Shown: positions 32,786 through 40,512 of the stretch, one piece after another
How the letters are laid out: every line of letters begins with the position of its first letter
Position numbering within the stretch: the stretch's first letter is position 1
NCBI RefSeq assembly: GCF_014904755.1
Contig: NZ_JACZFQ010000011.1
Location: 1 to 64,000, forward strand
Origin: Neoluteolibacter marinus
Lineage (GTDB): Bacteria > Verrucomicrobiota > Verrucomicrobiia > Verrucomicrobiales > Akkermansiaceae
Direction: 5' to 3'
DNA: 64,000 bases
Notes under the pieces: generated by a model
What the model was told of the DNA's origin: nothing
What the model saw: only the letters and a program-made list of their open reading frames with translations
Databases searched by the model: none
Made by a program: the position numbers and the translations under genes

Positions 32786-33886
32786 ATGACAAAGAGTTAT
32801 GAATGGTGCTGGCGACGGTGGATTCCGGCGGTTGCGGGAATCGCTTATGGGCTGGGATTGGCAACGGCTTGGGTCTGGCATGGCGGCGGAACGTCGCCTG
32901 AGCCTGAGAAACCGGCGCTGGACCGTTCCGGGCGTCGGGATGTCGGGGCCGCCGGGGTGCCAGCCGACCGGCCGCTGGGGGATGCTTCGGTCAGCGGCCA
33001 CCCTCACGGCGCGGCGATTCCCGCGGAACGGGTCCGCCGGGTCTTTCACAACAGCCACCCGGTGAGCCGGCAGATCGAGTTCGCCCGTTTGCTCGCCGAA
33101 GCCGATGCCTCGACCATCGCGGACATCCGCGCGATGTTCCTCGAGTTCGACCAGAGCGGGCTGCAGTATGACAACGAGTGGCGGATGCTGTGGCATCATT
33201 GGGGGACGCTCGATCCGGAAGGCGCGCTCGACCAGCTGCGGAAGGAGATTGCCAATGGCGGTGACTACGGACCCGGCCCGCAGGCCTTGATCTTTTCCGC
33301 ATGGGCGGCCCGCGATCCCAAGGCCGCCGCCGCGGCAATGCGGGAGATCGGCGACCCCCGTGAGTTCGAGGCCTCGTACCTCGGTGCCATCGGCGGCATG
33401 CCGATGGCGGAGGCCACCCGTTTCGCGGAAGATTCCACCTTCGAAGACGGTGCCTTTGCTTCGCGGGTTGCCGAGAATCTGGCCGACCGGCAGCTGCGTG
33501 AATCGAACTCGATCCCCGACCTCAAGGTCTGGTACGAGGGCCTGGACGAATCCCTGCGGCGGGCGGCGCTCGACCACGTCTACTGGCGGGTGCGGACCGC
33601 GGACTTCGCCGACGCGGCGGACTGGATCCGCAACCGGGCGGAGGCAGGCGAGGACACGCGGAGAATCGCCGTGGAAATGACCAATGCCTATCTCAAGCGG
33701 GGCGACTTGACCGGACTGGACTGGTATCTCGGGTTGCCCGCCGCGGTGCGTGAGGACGACAAACTCCGTGAGTGGGCGTCGGGCCTCGACACCGGTTCGG
33801 TCTCCTATCGCGAGTGGGCCGCAGCCCACGCGGATGCCAGCCGCGAGCTGGAGGCGATCCGGTCGGCCGCGGACGGGGCTCCCTGA
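32786..33886 (+). CDS. Membrane-anchored helical-repeat hypothetical protein
   Basis: A 366-residue protein with one N-terminal membrane segment (~12-32, IPAVAGIAYGLGLATAWVW), a Pro/Gly-rich linker and a long helical domain (~75-360). Repeating units such as GALDQLRKEIANGG, PKAAAAAMREIGD and DFADAADWIRNRAEAG have the spacing of degenerate TPR/Sel1-like repeats. Similar 'WAxxDPxAAAxW' repeat proteins are common in Verrucomicrobiota and uncharacterised. No catalytic motif is present. It is followed by rex after 76 bp. Confidence 0.75.
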   Translation: MTKSYEWCWRRWIPAVAGIAYGLGLATAWVWHGGGTSPEPEKPALDRSGRRDVGAAGVPADRPLGDASVSGHPHGAAIPAERVRRVFHNSHPVSRQIEFARLLAEADASTIADIRAMFLEFDQSGLQYDNEWRMLWHHWGTLDPEGALDQLRKEIANGGDYGPGPQALIFSAWAARDPKAAAAAMREIGDPREFEASYLGAIGGMPMAEATRFAEDSTFEDGAFASRVAENLADRQLRESNSIPDLKVWYEGLDESLRRAALDHVYWRVRTADFADAADWIRNRAEAGEDTRRIAVEMTNAYLKRGDLTGLDWYLGLPAAVREDDKLREWASGLDTGSVSYREWAAAHADASRELEAIRSAADGAP

Positions 33887-33962
33887 GGGCCGTTGCGGCA
33901 AGCCGGAGGAGCCACTCCCGGGCTTGACCCGGGGGGCATCCACGCGTTTCCTCCGGTCCCCC

Positions 33963-34583
33963 GTGGACAAGATCGATATTCCCAAGAAGGCCATCTATCG
34001 CCTTTCGATCTACCACCGTTGCCTCCAGCGTCTTCAGGACAACGGCCAGCAGACGGTGAGTTCCACCGCGCTCGCGAAGGCGGCCGGGGTGAAACCGTCC
34101 CAGCTTCGCAAGGACCTCGCGTATTTCGGCCAGTTCGGCACTCGCGGGCTCGGCTATCCGGTGGAGACGCTGGCGTCGATGGTGCGCGATGCGCTGGGCC
34201 GCGAGCGGCTCCAGCCGGTCGTGCTGGTGGGCGCCGGTAACCTCGGATCGGCCTTGCTGCGCTACCAGGGCTTCCAGAAGGAAGGCTTCGAGGTGGTTTG
34301 CGCCTTCGATGCCGATCCCGAAGGAGCGCGTCGCCGCGGCATCGGCATTCCGGTGAAGGGTGAGGAGGAAATCGACAGCTACATCCGAACGGAGGGCGTG
34401 AAACTGGCGATCCTTTGCGTTCCCGCGGGGGTCGCCCAGGCGGTGGCCAACCGTCTGGTGGCGGCGGGCGTCCAGGGAATCCTCAATTTCTCTCCGGTGA
34501 TGCTCGAGGTGCCGCCGGAGGTGACGGTCAACAGCGTCGACCTGGCGCTGGAGCTGGAGCACCTGAGCTTCTTCGTCCGCTGA
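33963..34583 (+). CDS. rex: Redox-sensing transcriptional repressor Rex
   Basis: A 206-residue Rex. The N-terminal winged HTH (~1-78) includes KKAIYRLSIYHRCLQRL and KPSQLRKDLAYFGQFGTRGLGY, the latter being the diagnostic DNA-recognition motif. The Rossmann domain opens with VVLVGAGNLGSALLRY (~85-100). The C-terminal domain-swap helix ends LELEHLSFFVR. Rex represses fermentative and respiratory genes and leaves DNA when NADH rises. The start is GTG at 33963. The sigma-factor gene begins 27 bp later on the same strand. Confidence 0.95.
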   Translation: MDKIDIPKKAIYRLSIYHRCLQRLQDNGQQTVSSTALAKAAGVKPSQLRKDLAYFGQFGTRGLGYPVETLASMVRDALGRERLQPVVLVGAGNLGSALLRYQGFQKEGFEVVCAFDADPEGARRRGIGIPVKGEEEIDSYIRTEGVKLAILCVPAGVAQAVANRLVAAGVQGILNFSPVMLEVPPEVTVNSVDLALELEHLSFFVR

Positions 34584-34610
34584 TCCCCGGAAAACGCCGG
34601 CTCGCCCGCG

Positions 34611-35207
34611 ATGAAGTTTTCCCAAGAAAATCCGGAACCGCCCGTTCCTCCCTCGAAGAGTGCGCCGCAAGGCAACATGGTCGAGACCCGGGAACAATTC
34701 GTCGAAAGGGCGCTGGCGGAATACGAGTCACCGCTCGTCGGCTACGCCTACGGCTTCGTCAACGACGTCGAGCGGGCCCGGGACATCGTGCAGGACACCT
34801 TCATCCGCCTGTGCCAACAGGATGTTGCCAAGGTCCGCGACGGTCTCAAGAGCTGGCTGTTCACCGTCTGCCGCAACCGCGCCCTCGACATCCTGCGCAA
34901 GGAATCCCGACTCACCACCCTCGATGAAAAGAAGCTGCTCGCCCGTGAAAGCGATGATGTCGTGCCCGACCAGGCGCTGGATCAGGCGGAGCGGATCGAA
35001 ACCGTCATGCGCTTCCTCGACCGGCTGTCCGAAAACCAGCGCACCGTGATCCTGATGAAGTTCCGCGACGGCCACAGCTACCAGGAAATCTGCGACCGGA
35101 CCGGCCTGAGCAGCGGGAACGTCGGCTTCCTGATTCACACCGGCCTCAAGCGGCTGCGCGACCTGCTGCCCGCCGAGCTGCTCGATTCCAACCCCGGAAC
35201 GCGATGA
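34611..35207 (+). CDS. ECF-type RNA polymerase sigma factor
   Basis: A 198-residue sigma-70 family protein with only regions 2 and 4. Region 2: LVGYAYGFVNDVERARDIVQ followed by DTFIRLCQ and SWLFTVCRNRALDILR. Region 4: LSENQRTVILMKFRDGHSYQ followed by EICDRTGLSSGNVGFLIHTG. A ~25-residue Pro-rich N-terminal extension precedes region 2. The ATG at 34611 is used; a second one at residue 23 (MVETREQF) is possible. The stop overlaps the next gene by ATGA, the usual arrangement with a cognate anti-sigma factor. Regulon unknown. Confidence 0.9.
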   Translation: MKFSQENPEPPVPPSKSAPQGNMVETREQFVERALAEYESPLVGYAYGFVNDVERARDIVQDTFIRLCQQDVAKVRDGLKSWLFTVCRNRALDILRKESRLTTLDEKKLLARESDDVVPDQALDQAERIETVMRFLDRLSENQRTVILMKFRDGHSYQEICDRTGLSSGNVGFLIHTGLKRLRDLLPAELLDSNPGTR

Positions 35208-36469
35208 AACTCACTCCCGACGATCCCCGCCTCAGTGCCTATTTGCTCGGAGAGCTCCCGCCCGCGGAGGCCGCGGAGGTGGAGCGTGCCATCGCCGCCG
35301 ATCCCGCCCTGCAGCTGTCCTTCGGCGATTTGAAGAAAGTCGCCTCCTTTCTCGAGGGCTCGCTTTCCACCGCACCTCCGGCCTTGAGGCCGGCACAGCG
35401 CGAGGCGGTTCTCAAGGCGGGCCGCCATGCCGACTCGCAAGGCAAGGTGGTCGAGTTCGCCTCGGCCAGGCGCAGCTGGCGACCGTGGTTGGCCACCCTG
35501 GGGGCGGCGGCCGCGGTGGTGGTGGCGGTCACCATGGCGTCCCGCGTCGCCGGGCCGGGCAAGCGGACCGCTTCGACGCATGACGCCGTGTCCGAGGTCG
35601 CCCTCTTGCCTTTGCCCGGACCCCGCGTGTCCGAGGGCAATGCCGCAGTTGCCGCGGGTGGCCAGGATAGCACGGTCGAGAGCCTGCAGGCGCAGCGGCT
35701 CTCCGAGGATGCCGGGGCGTTCCTCGATGATGTCTCGCGGAGGCTCACACGGGATCCTTTGCCGGATCCGGCCAGGCTGCCGGCTTTGAAGCCGTTGCCG
35801 CCCTTGCAATCGTCGGTGGAAATCGGACTGCCGGTGGTGATCGGGCAGGCGAGCTACGGTTGGCTCCGCGGCTGGATCCGCGACCGGGCGGAGTTGCCGC
35901 CGCAGCGCGCGGTGCGCCTCGAGGAAATGGTGAACACCTTTCCGTTGCCTGCGCAGCCGGCGGCTAATGTCGTGTCCGAGATCCAAACCGCGGTTTGTCC
36001 GTGGAATCCACGGAACGTGCTGGTCGCCGCAACTTTGGTTGGACGGAAAGACATGCCGTCCACCGTCAGCTGGTCCTTTGAAGCCGCCGATGGAACCCGG
36101 GTTCGGATGCTGGCCTCGGCCGGATCGCAGTCCGCTCGATTGCCGAATCGACTGCCCGCGGGACGCTCGACGACGGTGTTGCTGGAGGTCGAACCTTCGC
36201 CGGGCTCCAGCCGCCTCGGGGTGCTCAAGATCGATGCCGACGGTGAATTCTCGGGAACCATCGTGGAGAAACCTGCCGGTGCGGCCTCTCCCGCGATGCG
36301 TCAGCTCGGTCTGGTCGCGGCTTTCGGGCTGTGGCTGGGTGACGCGGGGGTTGATGCCGCCGGGGTGGAGACGGTGCTGGCTAGCTCGGGATCCGACGAG
36401 GACCCGGGGCGTGCCGATACGCGCCATCTGGTTCGTCAGGCTCTGGACATCTCCGCGGCCGGGCGTTGA
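35204..36469 (+). CDS. Anti-sigma-like membrane protein with YfbK flanks but no vWA domain
   Basis: A 421-residue protein co-translated with the sigma factor. Residues 1-55 (PRLSAYLLGELPPAEAAEVE) look like an anti-sigma N-terminal domain without zinc ligands. One membrane helix covers ~95-113. Residues ~217-282 align by eye with the YfbK N-terminal domain (SYGWLRGWIRDRAELPPQRA, RLEEMVNTF). Residues ~284-421 match the YfbK C-terminal DUF3520 region (AGRSTTVLLEVEP, LVAAFGLWLGD). The ~180-residue von Willebrand domain that normally lies between them is absent, so there is no MIDAS. Inferred: a membrane-bound regulator of the sigma factor derived from a YfbK protein. Confidence 0.8.
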   Translation: MKLTPDDPRLSAYLLGELPPAEAAEVERAIAADPALQLSFGDLKKVASFLEGSLSTAPPALRPAQREAVLKAGRHADSQGKVVEFASARRSWRPWLATLGAAAAVVVAVTMASRVAGPGKRTASTHDAVSEVALLPLPGPRVSEGNAAVAAGGQDSTVESLQAQRLSEDAGAFLDDVSRRLTRDPLPDPARLPALKPLPPLQSSVEIGLPVVIGQASYGWLRGWIRDRAELPPQRAVRLEEMVNTFPLPAQPAANVVSEIQTAVCPWNPRNVLVAATLVGRKDMPSTVSWSFEAADGTRVRMLASAGSQSARLPNRLPAGRSTTVLLEVEPSPGSSRLGVLKIDADGEFSGTIVEKPAGAASPAMRQLGLVAAFGLWLGDAGVDAAGVETVLASSGSDEDPGRADTRHLVRQALDISAAGR

Positions 36470-36501
36470 CGGACGGGGCGGGCATGTTTTGAGTCGGCGC
36501 C

Positions 36502-36936
36502 GTGTCCCGAATCAGCATTCCCGAGTATGCGATGGCGCTGGCCCATGTCGCCAGCATGCGATCGGAAGACCCCTACCGGAAAGTCGGTGCGGCCGCCCTG
36601 GATGCGGACAACCGGGTGATCGGTACCGCTTACAACGGCCTCGCCCCCGGATTCAACGCGCCGGACGGATTCTGGGATGACCGCGAGGCGCGCCAGAAAT
36701 TCATGCTCCATGCGGAGGTGAACCTTTGCAGCCTGTTCCGCCGCGGCGAGGCCAAGATCGTGGCCACCACGACGATGCCGTGCACCGCCTGCATGCAGAC
36801 GCTGTGCGCCTACGGCATCAAGGAAATCTACTTCCGCGAAATCTACCACGCTTCCGACGCACCCGAGATCGCGGCGCTTTATGGCGTGACGCTGGAGCAG
36901 GTGGAGTTCACCCCGTTCGGCGAGGTGCCGGCATGA
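36502..36936 (+). CDS. dCMP/cytidine-type deaminase
   Basis: A 144-residue zinc-dependent deaminase. Zinc and catalytic residues are seen in HAEVN (His70, Glu72) and PCTACMQTLC (Cys94, Cys97). DPYRKVGAAALDADNRVIGT matches the dCMP deaminase family. The most likely reaction is deamination of dCMP or another nucleotide; the allosteric residues are not clear. GTG at 36502 is the start. It stands alone between the sigma operon and a minus-strand gene. Confidence 0.85.
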   Translation: MSRISIPEYAMALAHVASMRSEDPYRKVGAAALDADNRVIGTAYNGLAPGFNAPDGFWDDREARQKFMLHAEVNLCSLFRRGEAKIVATTTMPCTACMQTLCAYGIKEIYFREIYHASDAPEIAALYGVTLEQVEFTPFGEVPA

Positions 36937-36949
36937 GTCGGGCGGTGTT

Positions 36950-37723
36950 CTACTCGGAGGCCGCCGCGGGCGTTTCCATGTCGCCGCCGAAGAAGCCCTT
37001 GATGTAGCCGAACTCGATCATCGTGTCCTGCCAGGGGGAGAGGACGGCGGGGTTTTGGAAAATCCGCGTGCCGCGGGCCATGGCCGACTCCGCTTTGACT
37101 TCATCGCCATTGGCGAAGGCGATCGCCGCTTCCGCGTAGTAGGGAAAGGGAGAATCGTCGAGGTAGTCGTACTTGGTCGAAAGCTTGGTGGCCTCTTCCA
37201 TTTTGCCGAGCTTGATCTTGGTGAGCAAAAGCTTGAACTCGATCAGGCGAAACATCTGCAGTGCGCCGGGATCCGGTTCGCCTTCTTGCATCTCGAGCAA
37301 CTTGTTCAAGCTGGCTTCCGCAGCATCCCAGTTCTTGGTCACGAAGTGGAGTTCTGCCAGGTTGAACAAGCTGTTCCTTTCACCCGGAGCCAGAGCATCG
37401 GCTTGTTTGAACAACTCGATGGCCTTGTCGAAATTGCGGAACTCGACCTGACATGCACCTTCCAAGGTCAGCAGCTCGGGACTGTCCTTGAAGATCGCTT
37501 TTGCTTCGTTGATTTTGTCCAAAGCCTCGAAAACGCGCTTCTGCCCGAAGAGTCGATGGGCCTCGTTGCCGAGCTTTGCGAAGTCGTTGCGCTTCTCCTC
37601 CGGCAGGTTCAGGAACTCCTGCTGAAACGCGGGGACTTCTTTGGCGGGTTCCTTCGGATCCTGGGCGTGAAGCACGGAAAGGGGAAGGAGGCAGAACAAG
37701 ATCGCTCGGGGAAAGGCTTTCAT
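36950..37723 (-). CDS. Secreted TPR-repeat protein
   Basis: A 257-residue exported protein with signal peptide MKAFPRAILFCLLPLSVLHA, which fixes the start at 37723 although the frame is open upstream. The mature part consists of TPR units (about 50-200), for example FEALDKINEAKAIFKDSPEL, FDKAIELFKQADALAPGERN and WDAAEASLNKLLEMQ. The C-terminus (GYIKGFFGGDMETPAAASE) is low complexity. It probably acts as a periplasmic scaffold; no partner can be named. It lies 56 bp downstream of nadD on the same strand. Confidence 0.85.
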   Translation of the reverse strand: MKAFPRAILFCLLPLSVLHAQDPKEPAKEVPAFQQEFLNLPEEKRNDFAKLGNEAHRLFGQKRVFEALDKINEAKAIFKDSPELLTLEGACQVEFRNFDKAIELFKQADALAPGERNSLFNLAELHFVTKNWDAAEASLNKLLEMQEGEPDPGALQMFRLIEFKLLLTKIKLGKMEEATKLSTKYDYLDDSPFPYYAEAAIAFANGDEVKAESAMARGTRIFQNPAVLSPWQDTMIEFGYIKGFFGGDMETPAAASE

Positions 37724-37779
37724 GACAAGAGTTTCGAGTTGCAAGCTAGGGAGGCGGCCAGCCCGGTGCAAGCCGGGGT

Positions 37780-38364
37780 TCACGCATTGTAGAGCCCGCG
37801 CGCGCGGATGAACCCTTCGACGTCGGGATCGAGCCAAGGGATGCTTTTCTCCCCTTCGGCAAGGGCTCTCCGGATCGCCGTGGCCGACGCCGGATGGGTT
37901 CCCTGGAGGGAGTGCAAGGTCCAGCCGGGATGCGGTTCGGGCGCGCCGTCGCGGGCGAAAACGATGAATTCCACCAGCTCCGCCAGCCGGTCGGGCTCCT
38001 TCCACCCGGGCAGGGCCCGCCACTGGTCGGCGCCCATGATCCAAAACAAGCGGGCGCCCGGATCGCGCCGGGCCATTTCTTCCGCCGTCCGGAACGAATA
38101 GTTGGGCGGGGGGCTACGCAGGTCGGAATCGTCCACGACCGCCCAGTCGAGTCCGCGGGTCGCCAGGCGCGCCATCTCCAACCTATCGTCCCCGGGGGCC
38201 GTCTCCTTGCCGACCTTGTGCGGCGAGGTGTGGCAGGGGAGGAAGCGGACCTGATCCAGTGCCATCGCTTCGCGAGCCATGGTGGCGATCTCAAGATGCC
38301 CCCGGTGAATCGGATCGAAGGTTCCGCCGAAGAGGGCGATCCGCGACTGACGGGGGTTACTCAT
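37780..38364 (-). CDS. nadD: Nicotinate-nucleotide adenylyltransferase
   Basis: A 194-residue enzyme converting nicotinate mononucleotide and ATP to deamido-NAD. Its nucleotidyltransferase signature is IALFGGTFDPIHRGHLEIA with the HxGH-type loop. FLPCHTSPHK, FWIMGADQWRAL and SATAIRRAL (the ISSTxIR-equivalent) are present. The length is normal. The ATG at 38364 overlaps the preceding AraC-type regulator stop by ATGA, so the two are probably co-translated, which is an unusual partnership. Confidence 0.93.
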   Translation of the reverse strand: MSNPRQSRIALFGGTFDPIHRGHLEIATMAREAMALDQVRFLPCHTSPHKVGKETAPGDDRLEMARLATRGLDWAVVDDSDLRSPPPNYSFRTAEEMARRDPGARLFWIMGADQWRALPGWKEPDRLAELVEFIVFARDGAPEPHPGWTLHSLQGTHPASATAIRRALAEGEKSIPWLDPDVEGFIRARGLYNA

Positions 38365-39104
38365 CCGCGCCGGCGTTTGACGTGGTCGCGATAGGCCGCC
38401 GGCGGCATCCCGACGGTGCTGCGGAATTGGCGGGTCAGGGCGGTCTGATCACCGTATCCGCACTCCAGCGCCACCTCGGCGATCGCCATCGGGGTTTCGC
38501 GTAACAAACGGGCGGCGTGCTCGATCCGCGATTTGCGCACGAACTGGGTGGTGCTCAGCTGGAAGACCCGGCGCATCCGTCGTTCGAGTTGGGTCGGGCT
38601 GAGACCCGCGATCGCCGCAAGTCCGGCCGCCCGCAGCGGTTCGTCGAGATGGTCGCGGACATGCTCCGCCACCTTCGCGATGCCGGCGAGTTCGGCGTCC
38701 CCCTCGCGCGGGGCGCGGAGGTCGCGCGACACCGAGGCCAAGCCGATGATCCGGCCGTCGCGGTCGTGAAGCGGCACCTTGGTGGCCAGGTACCAGCCCT
38801 GGCTGCCGTCGCGGTTGGTGGAGAGTTCGAGTTGGTCGACGATTTCACTGCCGCTGCTCAGGACCTGCTCGTCCTGCTCGCGGTAGACTTCGGCCAGGGC
38901 CGGAGGGAAGAAATCCTCCGCCCGGCGGCCGATCAGCCGGCGCTTGTCCTTGATCCCGGTGCGCTCGGCGAAACCCTGGTTGACCGCACGGTAGCAGCGG
39001 TTGGTGTCCTTGAGGCAGAACATCACGTCCGGCAACACGGCAAACAGCCGCTCGCAGAATCGAGGTGAGTCCACCCGGTCGATGAAGCCCACGTCAATCG
39101 CCAT
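38361..39104 (-). CDS. AraC-family regulator with PAS sensor domain
   Basis: A 247-residue regulator. Residues ~14-130 form a PAS domain (LPDVMFCLKDTNRCYRAVNQ, RDGRIIGLASVSRDL). Residues ~140-245 form the double HTH of the AraC family (LDEPLRAAGLAAIAGLSPTQ, IAEVALECGYGDQTALTRQF, with MPPAAYR at the end). PAS-AraC proteins of this layout usually sense small molecules and are common beside metabolic genes in Verrucomicrobiota. Here it overlaps nadD, so a link to NAD metabolism is possible but unproven. Confidence 0.9.
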   Translation of the reverse strand: MAIDVGFIDRVDSPRFCERLFAVLPDVMFCLKDTNRCYRAVNQGFAERTGIKDKRRLIGRRAEDFFPPALAEVYREQDEQVLSSGSEIVDQLELSTNRDGSQGWYLATKVPLHDRDGRIIGLASVSRDLRAPREGDAELAGIAKVAEHVRDHLDEPLRAAGLAAIAGLSPTQLERRMRRVFQLSTTQFVRKSRIEHAARLLRETPMAIAEVALECGYGDQTALTRQFRSTVGMPPAAYRDHVKRRRG

Positions 39105-39222
39105 GCCCGCGGATTAAATCGACCTGCCCGGCCGCTTCAAGGGCGATTGCACGGTCAGCGGGTGCGCAAACGGAATGACCGGGAAAATGTCGCGGGGATC
39201 GCCGGAGGGGCGGGGAATAAGT

Positions 39223-39262
39223 CCCCGGACACTAGAGGGGGGAACCGTTCCAGTGTCCGGGG
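39223..39262. repeat. Large palindromic hairpin, REP-like
   Basis: A perfect 11-bp inverted repeat CCCCGGACACT (39223-39233) / AGTGTCCGGGG (39252-39262) encloses an 18-nt loop that itself contains GGAAC/GTTCC. It is followed by CCCTTTTGGGG, another small palindrome. It lies in the 268-bp spacer between two minus-strand genes, in the upstream region of the AraC-type gene. It resembles repetitive extragenic palindromes mobilised by REP-associated transposases; no transposase is in the window. Confidence 0.5.
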
Positions 39263-39372
39263 GCCCTTTTGGGGGGCTGTGCAACTATCCCTTACGGGGG
39301 AGACCATGTCCGATTTTCCCCAAGATGACCAGTACTGATTTTCGACGAATCTAAGTTTTCTCCGGACTGTTG

Positions 39373-40404
39373 CTATTTTGAGAAAACATGATCGGCCCAG
39401 GGAGCTCGTCTCCAGGACTCATCACCCAGGGTCAATGCGACGATGAAGCGGGCGATTTCAGTGCCGTTGTAGTCCCGGTGATTTCGCTTCCATCCCTTGG
39501 TCGCCAGTGAGATGCGTTGGTTCTGGTCGCCTGAGAGCCGTCTCGCGGTTTCGGCCAGTTCGTCGACGTCATCGAAATACACGATCTCGTCGTCCGCGTA
39601 GAGGTCCTCGAGTCCCGCACCGCGCGGAGTCAGGGTCAGGATGCCGTTTCCCATCAACTCGGCGATCCTTGAAGATGAGTAGAGTTCCACGTCCGAGCGC
39701 CGCGATAGGTTCAGCGCCATTTTCGAGCGCCGGATTACCTGCTCCTTTTCCCAGCCGAAAATCCCCGGCTGGCCGAGGCAGCCGTAGTAGCCGACTCGCA
39801 GGTCCGGCAACCTGGCCTTCAGTTCTTCCAGGAATGCCCGGCGTCCCGGTTCTCCCTTGTCGCGGCCGAAAAACAGGACGTCGTGGAGGATTTCCGACTC
39901 GGGCGTCTCGAAGGCACGGTGACACTCGATCCCGGCGTCGACCGCGCTCGGGATGAAGCCGGCGGGACAATTCTCCCGCGCCAGGGCTTGCAACAGCGGA
40001 CCGCCGGTCGAGCAAAACAAGGCGTCGAGGACGTCGAGCCGCTCCCGCAGGTGGAGCGTCTCGGCTTCGTCCCACAGGGGATCGACGTACCACAGCCCGA
40101 TCCGGATCCGCGGCAGGATCCGCCGGATCTCCCGCAAGGTCGCGGCCGTGATGTACTGGGCATGTCCGAGGATCAGCAGGTCCGGATGCACGTTCCGGCA
40201 GGTTTCGACGAGTGCCTTGTTGGCCTTGCCCTTGCCGAAGGTCTTGCTCTTGGTCGGCGACAGCATCCGCGCCCGGTCGTTGATCGAGAACGGGTAAACG
40301 AAGTGGCCCAGGCGCACCAGGCCATGGTGGATCTTCTGGTCCTGGTTCCACAGATGCGCGCCATCCTTGTCGAGCTGGAGGTTCGCGGCGTGAACGATGC
40401 GCAT
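39373..40404 (-). CDS. Glycosyltransferase (CgeB-like, glycosyltransferase group 1-related)
   Basis: A 343-residue cytoplasmic protein. MRIVHAANLQLDKDGAHLWN begins a GT-B-type N-terminal half. The C-terminal half (~235-330) has the CgeB/Glyco_trans_1_2 pattern: SKMALNLSRRSDVELYSSSR, IAELMGNGILTLTPRGAGLE, DEIVYFDDVDELAETARRL. This family includes spore-maturation CgeB and polysaccharide or cell-surface glycosyltransferases. It is divergent from another GT-B glycosyltransferase gene across a spacer with a long hairpin, suggesting shared control of a surface glycan. Confidence 0.8.
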   Translation of the reverse strand: MRIVHAANLQLDKDGAHLWNQDQKIHHGLVRLGHFVYPFSINDRARMLSPTKSKTFGKGKANKALVETCRNVHPDLLILGHAQYITAATLREIRRILPRIRIGLWYVDPLWDEAETLHLRERLDVLDALFCSTGGPLLQALARENCPAGFIPSAVDAGIECHRAFETPESEILHDVLFFGRDKGEPGRRAFLEELKARLPDLRVGYYGCLGQPGIFGWEKEQVIRRSKMALNLSRRSDVELYSSSRIAELMGNGILTLTPRGAGLEDLYADDEIVYFDDVDELAETARRLSGDQNQRISLATKGWKRNHRDYNGTEIARFIVALTLGDESWRRAPWADHVFSK

Positions 40405-40437
40405 GGGCGGAGGCTAGGCTTCCGAAGATCCAAGAAA

Positions 40438-40485
40438 AAAGTTCCAAGTCCCAAAAAGGCGGCCGGATTTGGCACTTGGAACTTT
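40438..40485. repeat. Long inverted repeat between divergent glycosyltransferase genes
   Basis: AAAGTTCCAAGT (40438-40449) and ACTTGGAACTTT (40474-40485) are perfect 12-bp inverted arms. With CCAAA/TTTGG just inside, the stem reaches 18 bp with one mismatch around a GGCGGCC loop. The word CTTGGAACTT recurs at 57013-57022 before coaD, so this may be a dispersed element. It sits in the upstream region of both flanking genes. Confidence 0.55.
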
Positions 40486-40512
40486 CTCGGTTGGAGCTTC
40501 AAGCTCCTCCCC

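Noticed and set aside
31739-33994. A 751-codon frame antisense to E2, the zinc-ribbon gene and a helical-repeat gene
   Set aside because: It crosses three real genes and spacers on the other strand; low-complexity Arg/Gly/Pro-rich translation without motifs.
39306-39338. Ten-codon frame MSDFPQDDQY after a GGGGGAGA sequence
   Set aside because: Too short to support; lies beside REP-like palindromes with no sign of conservation visible here.
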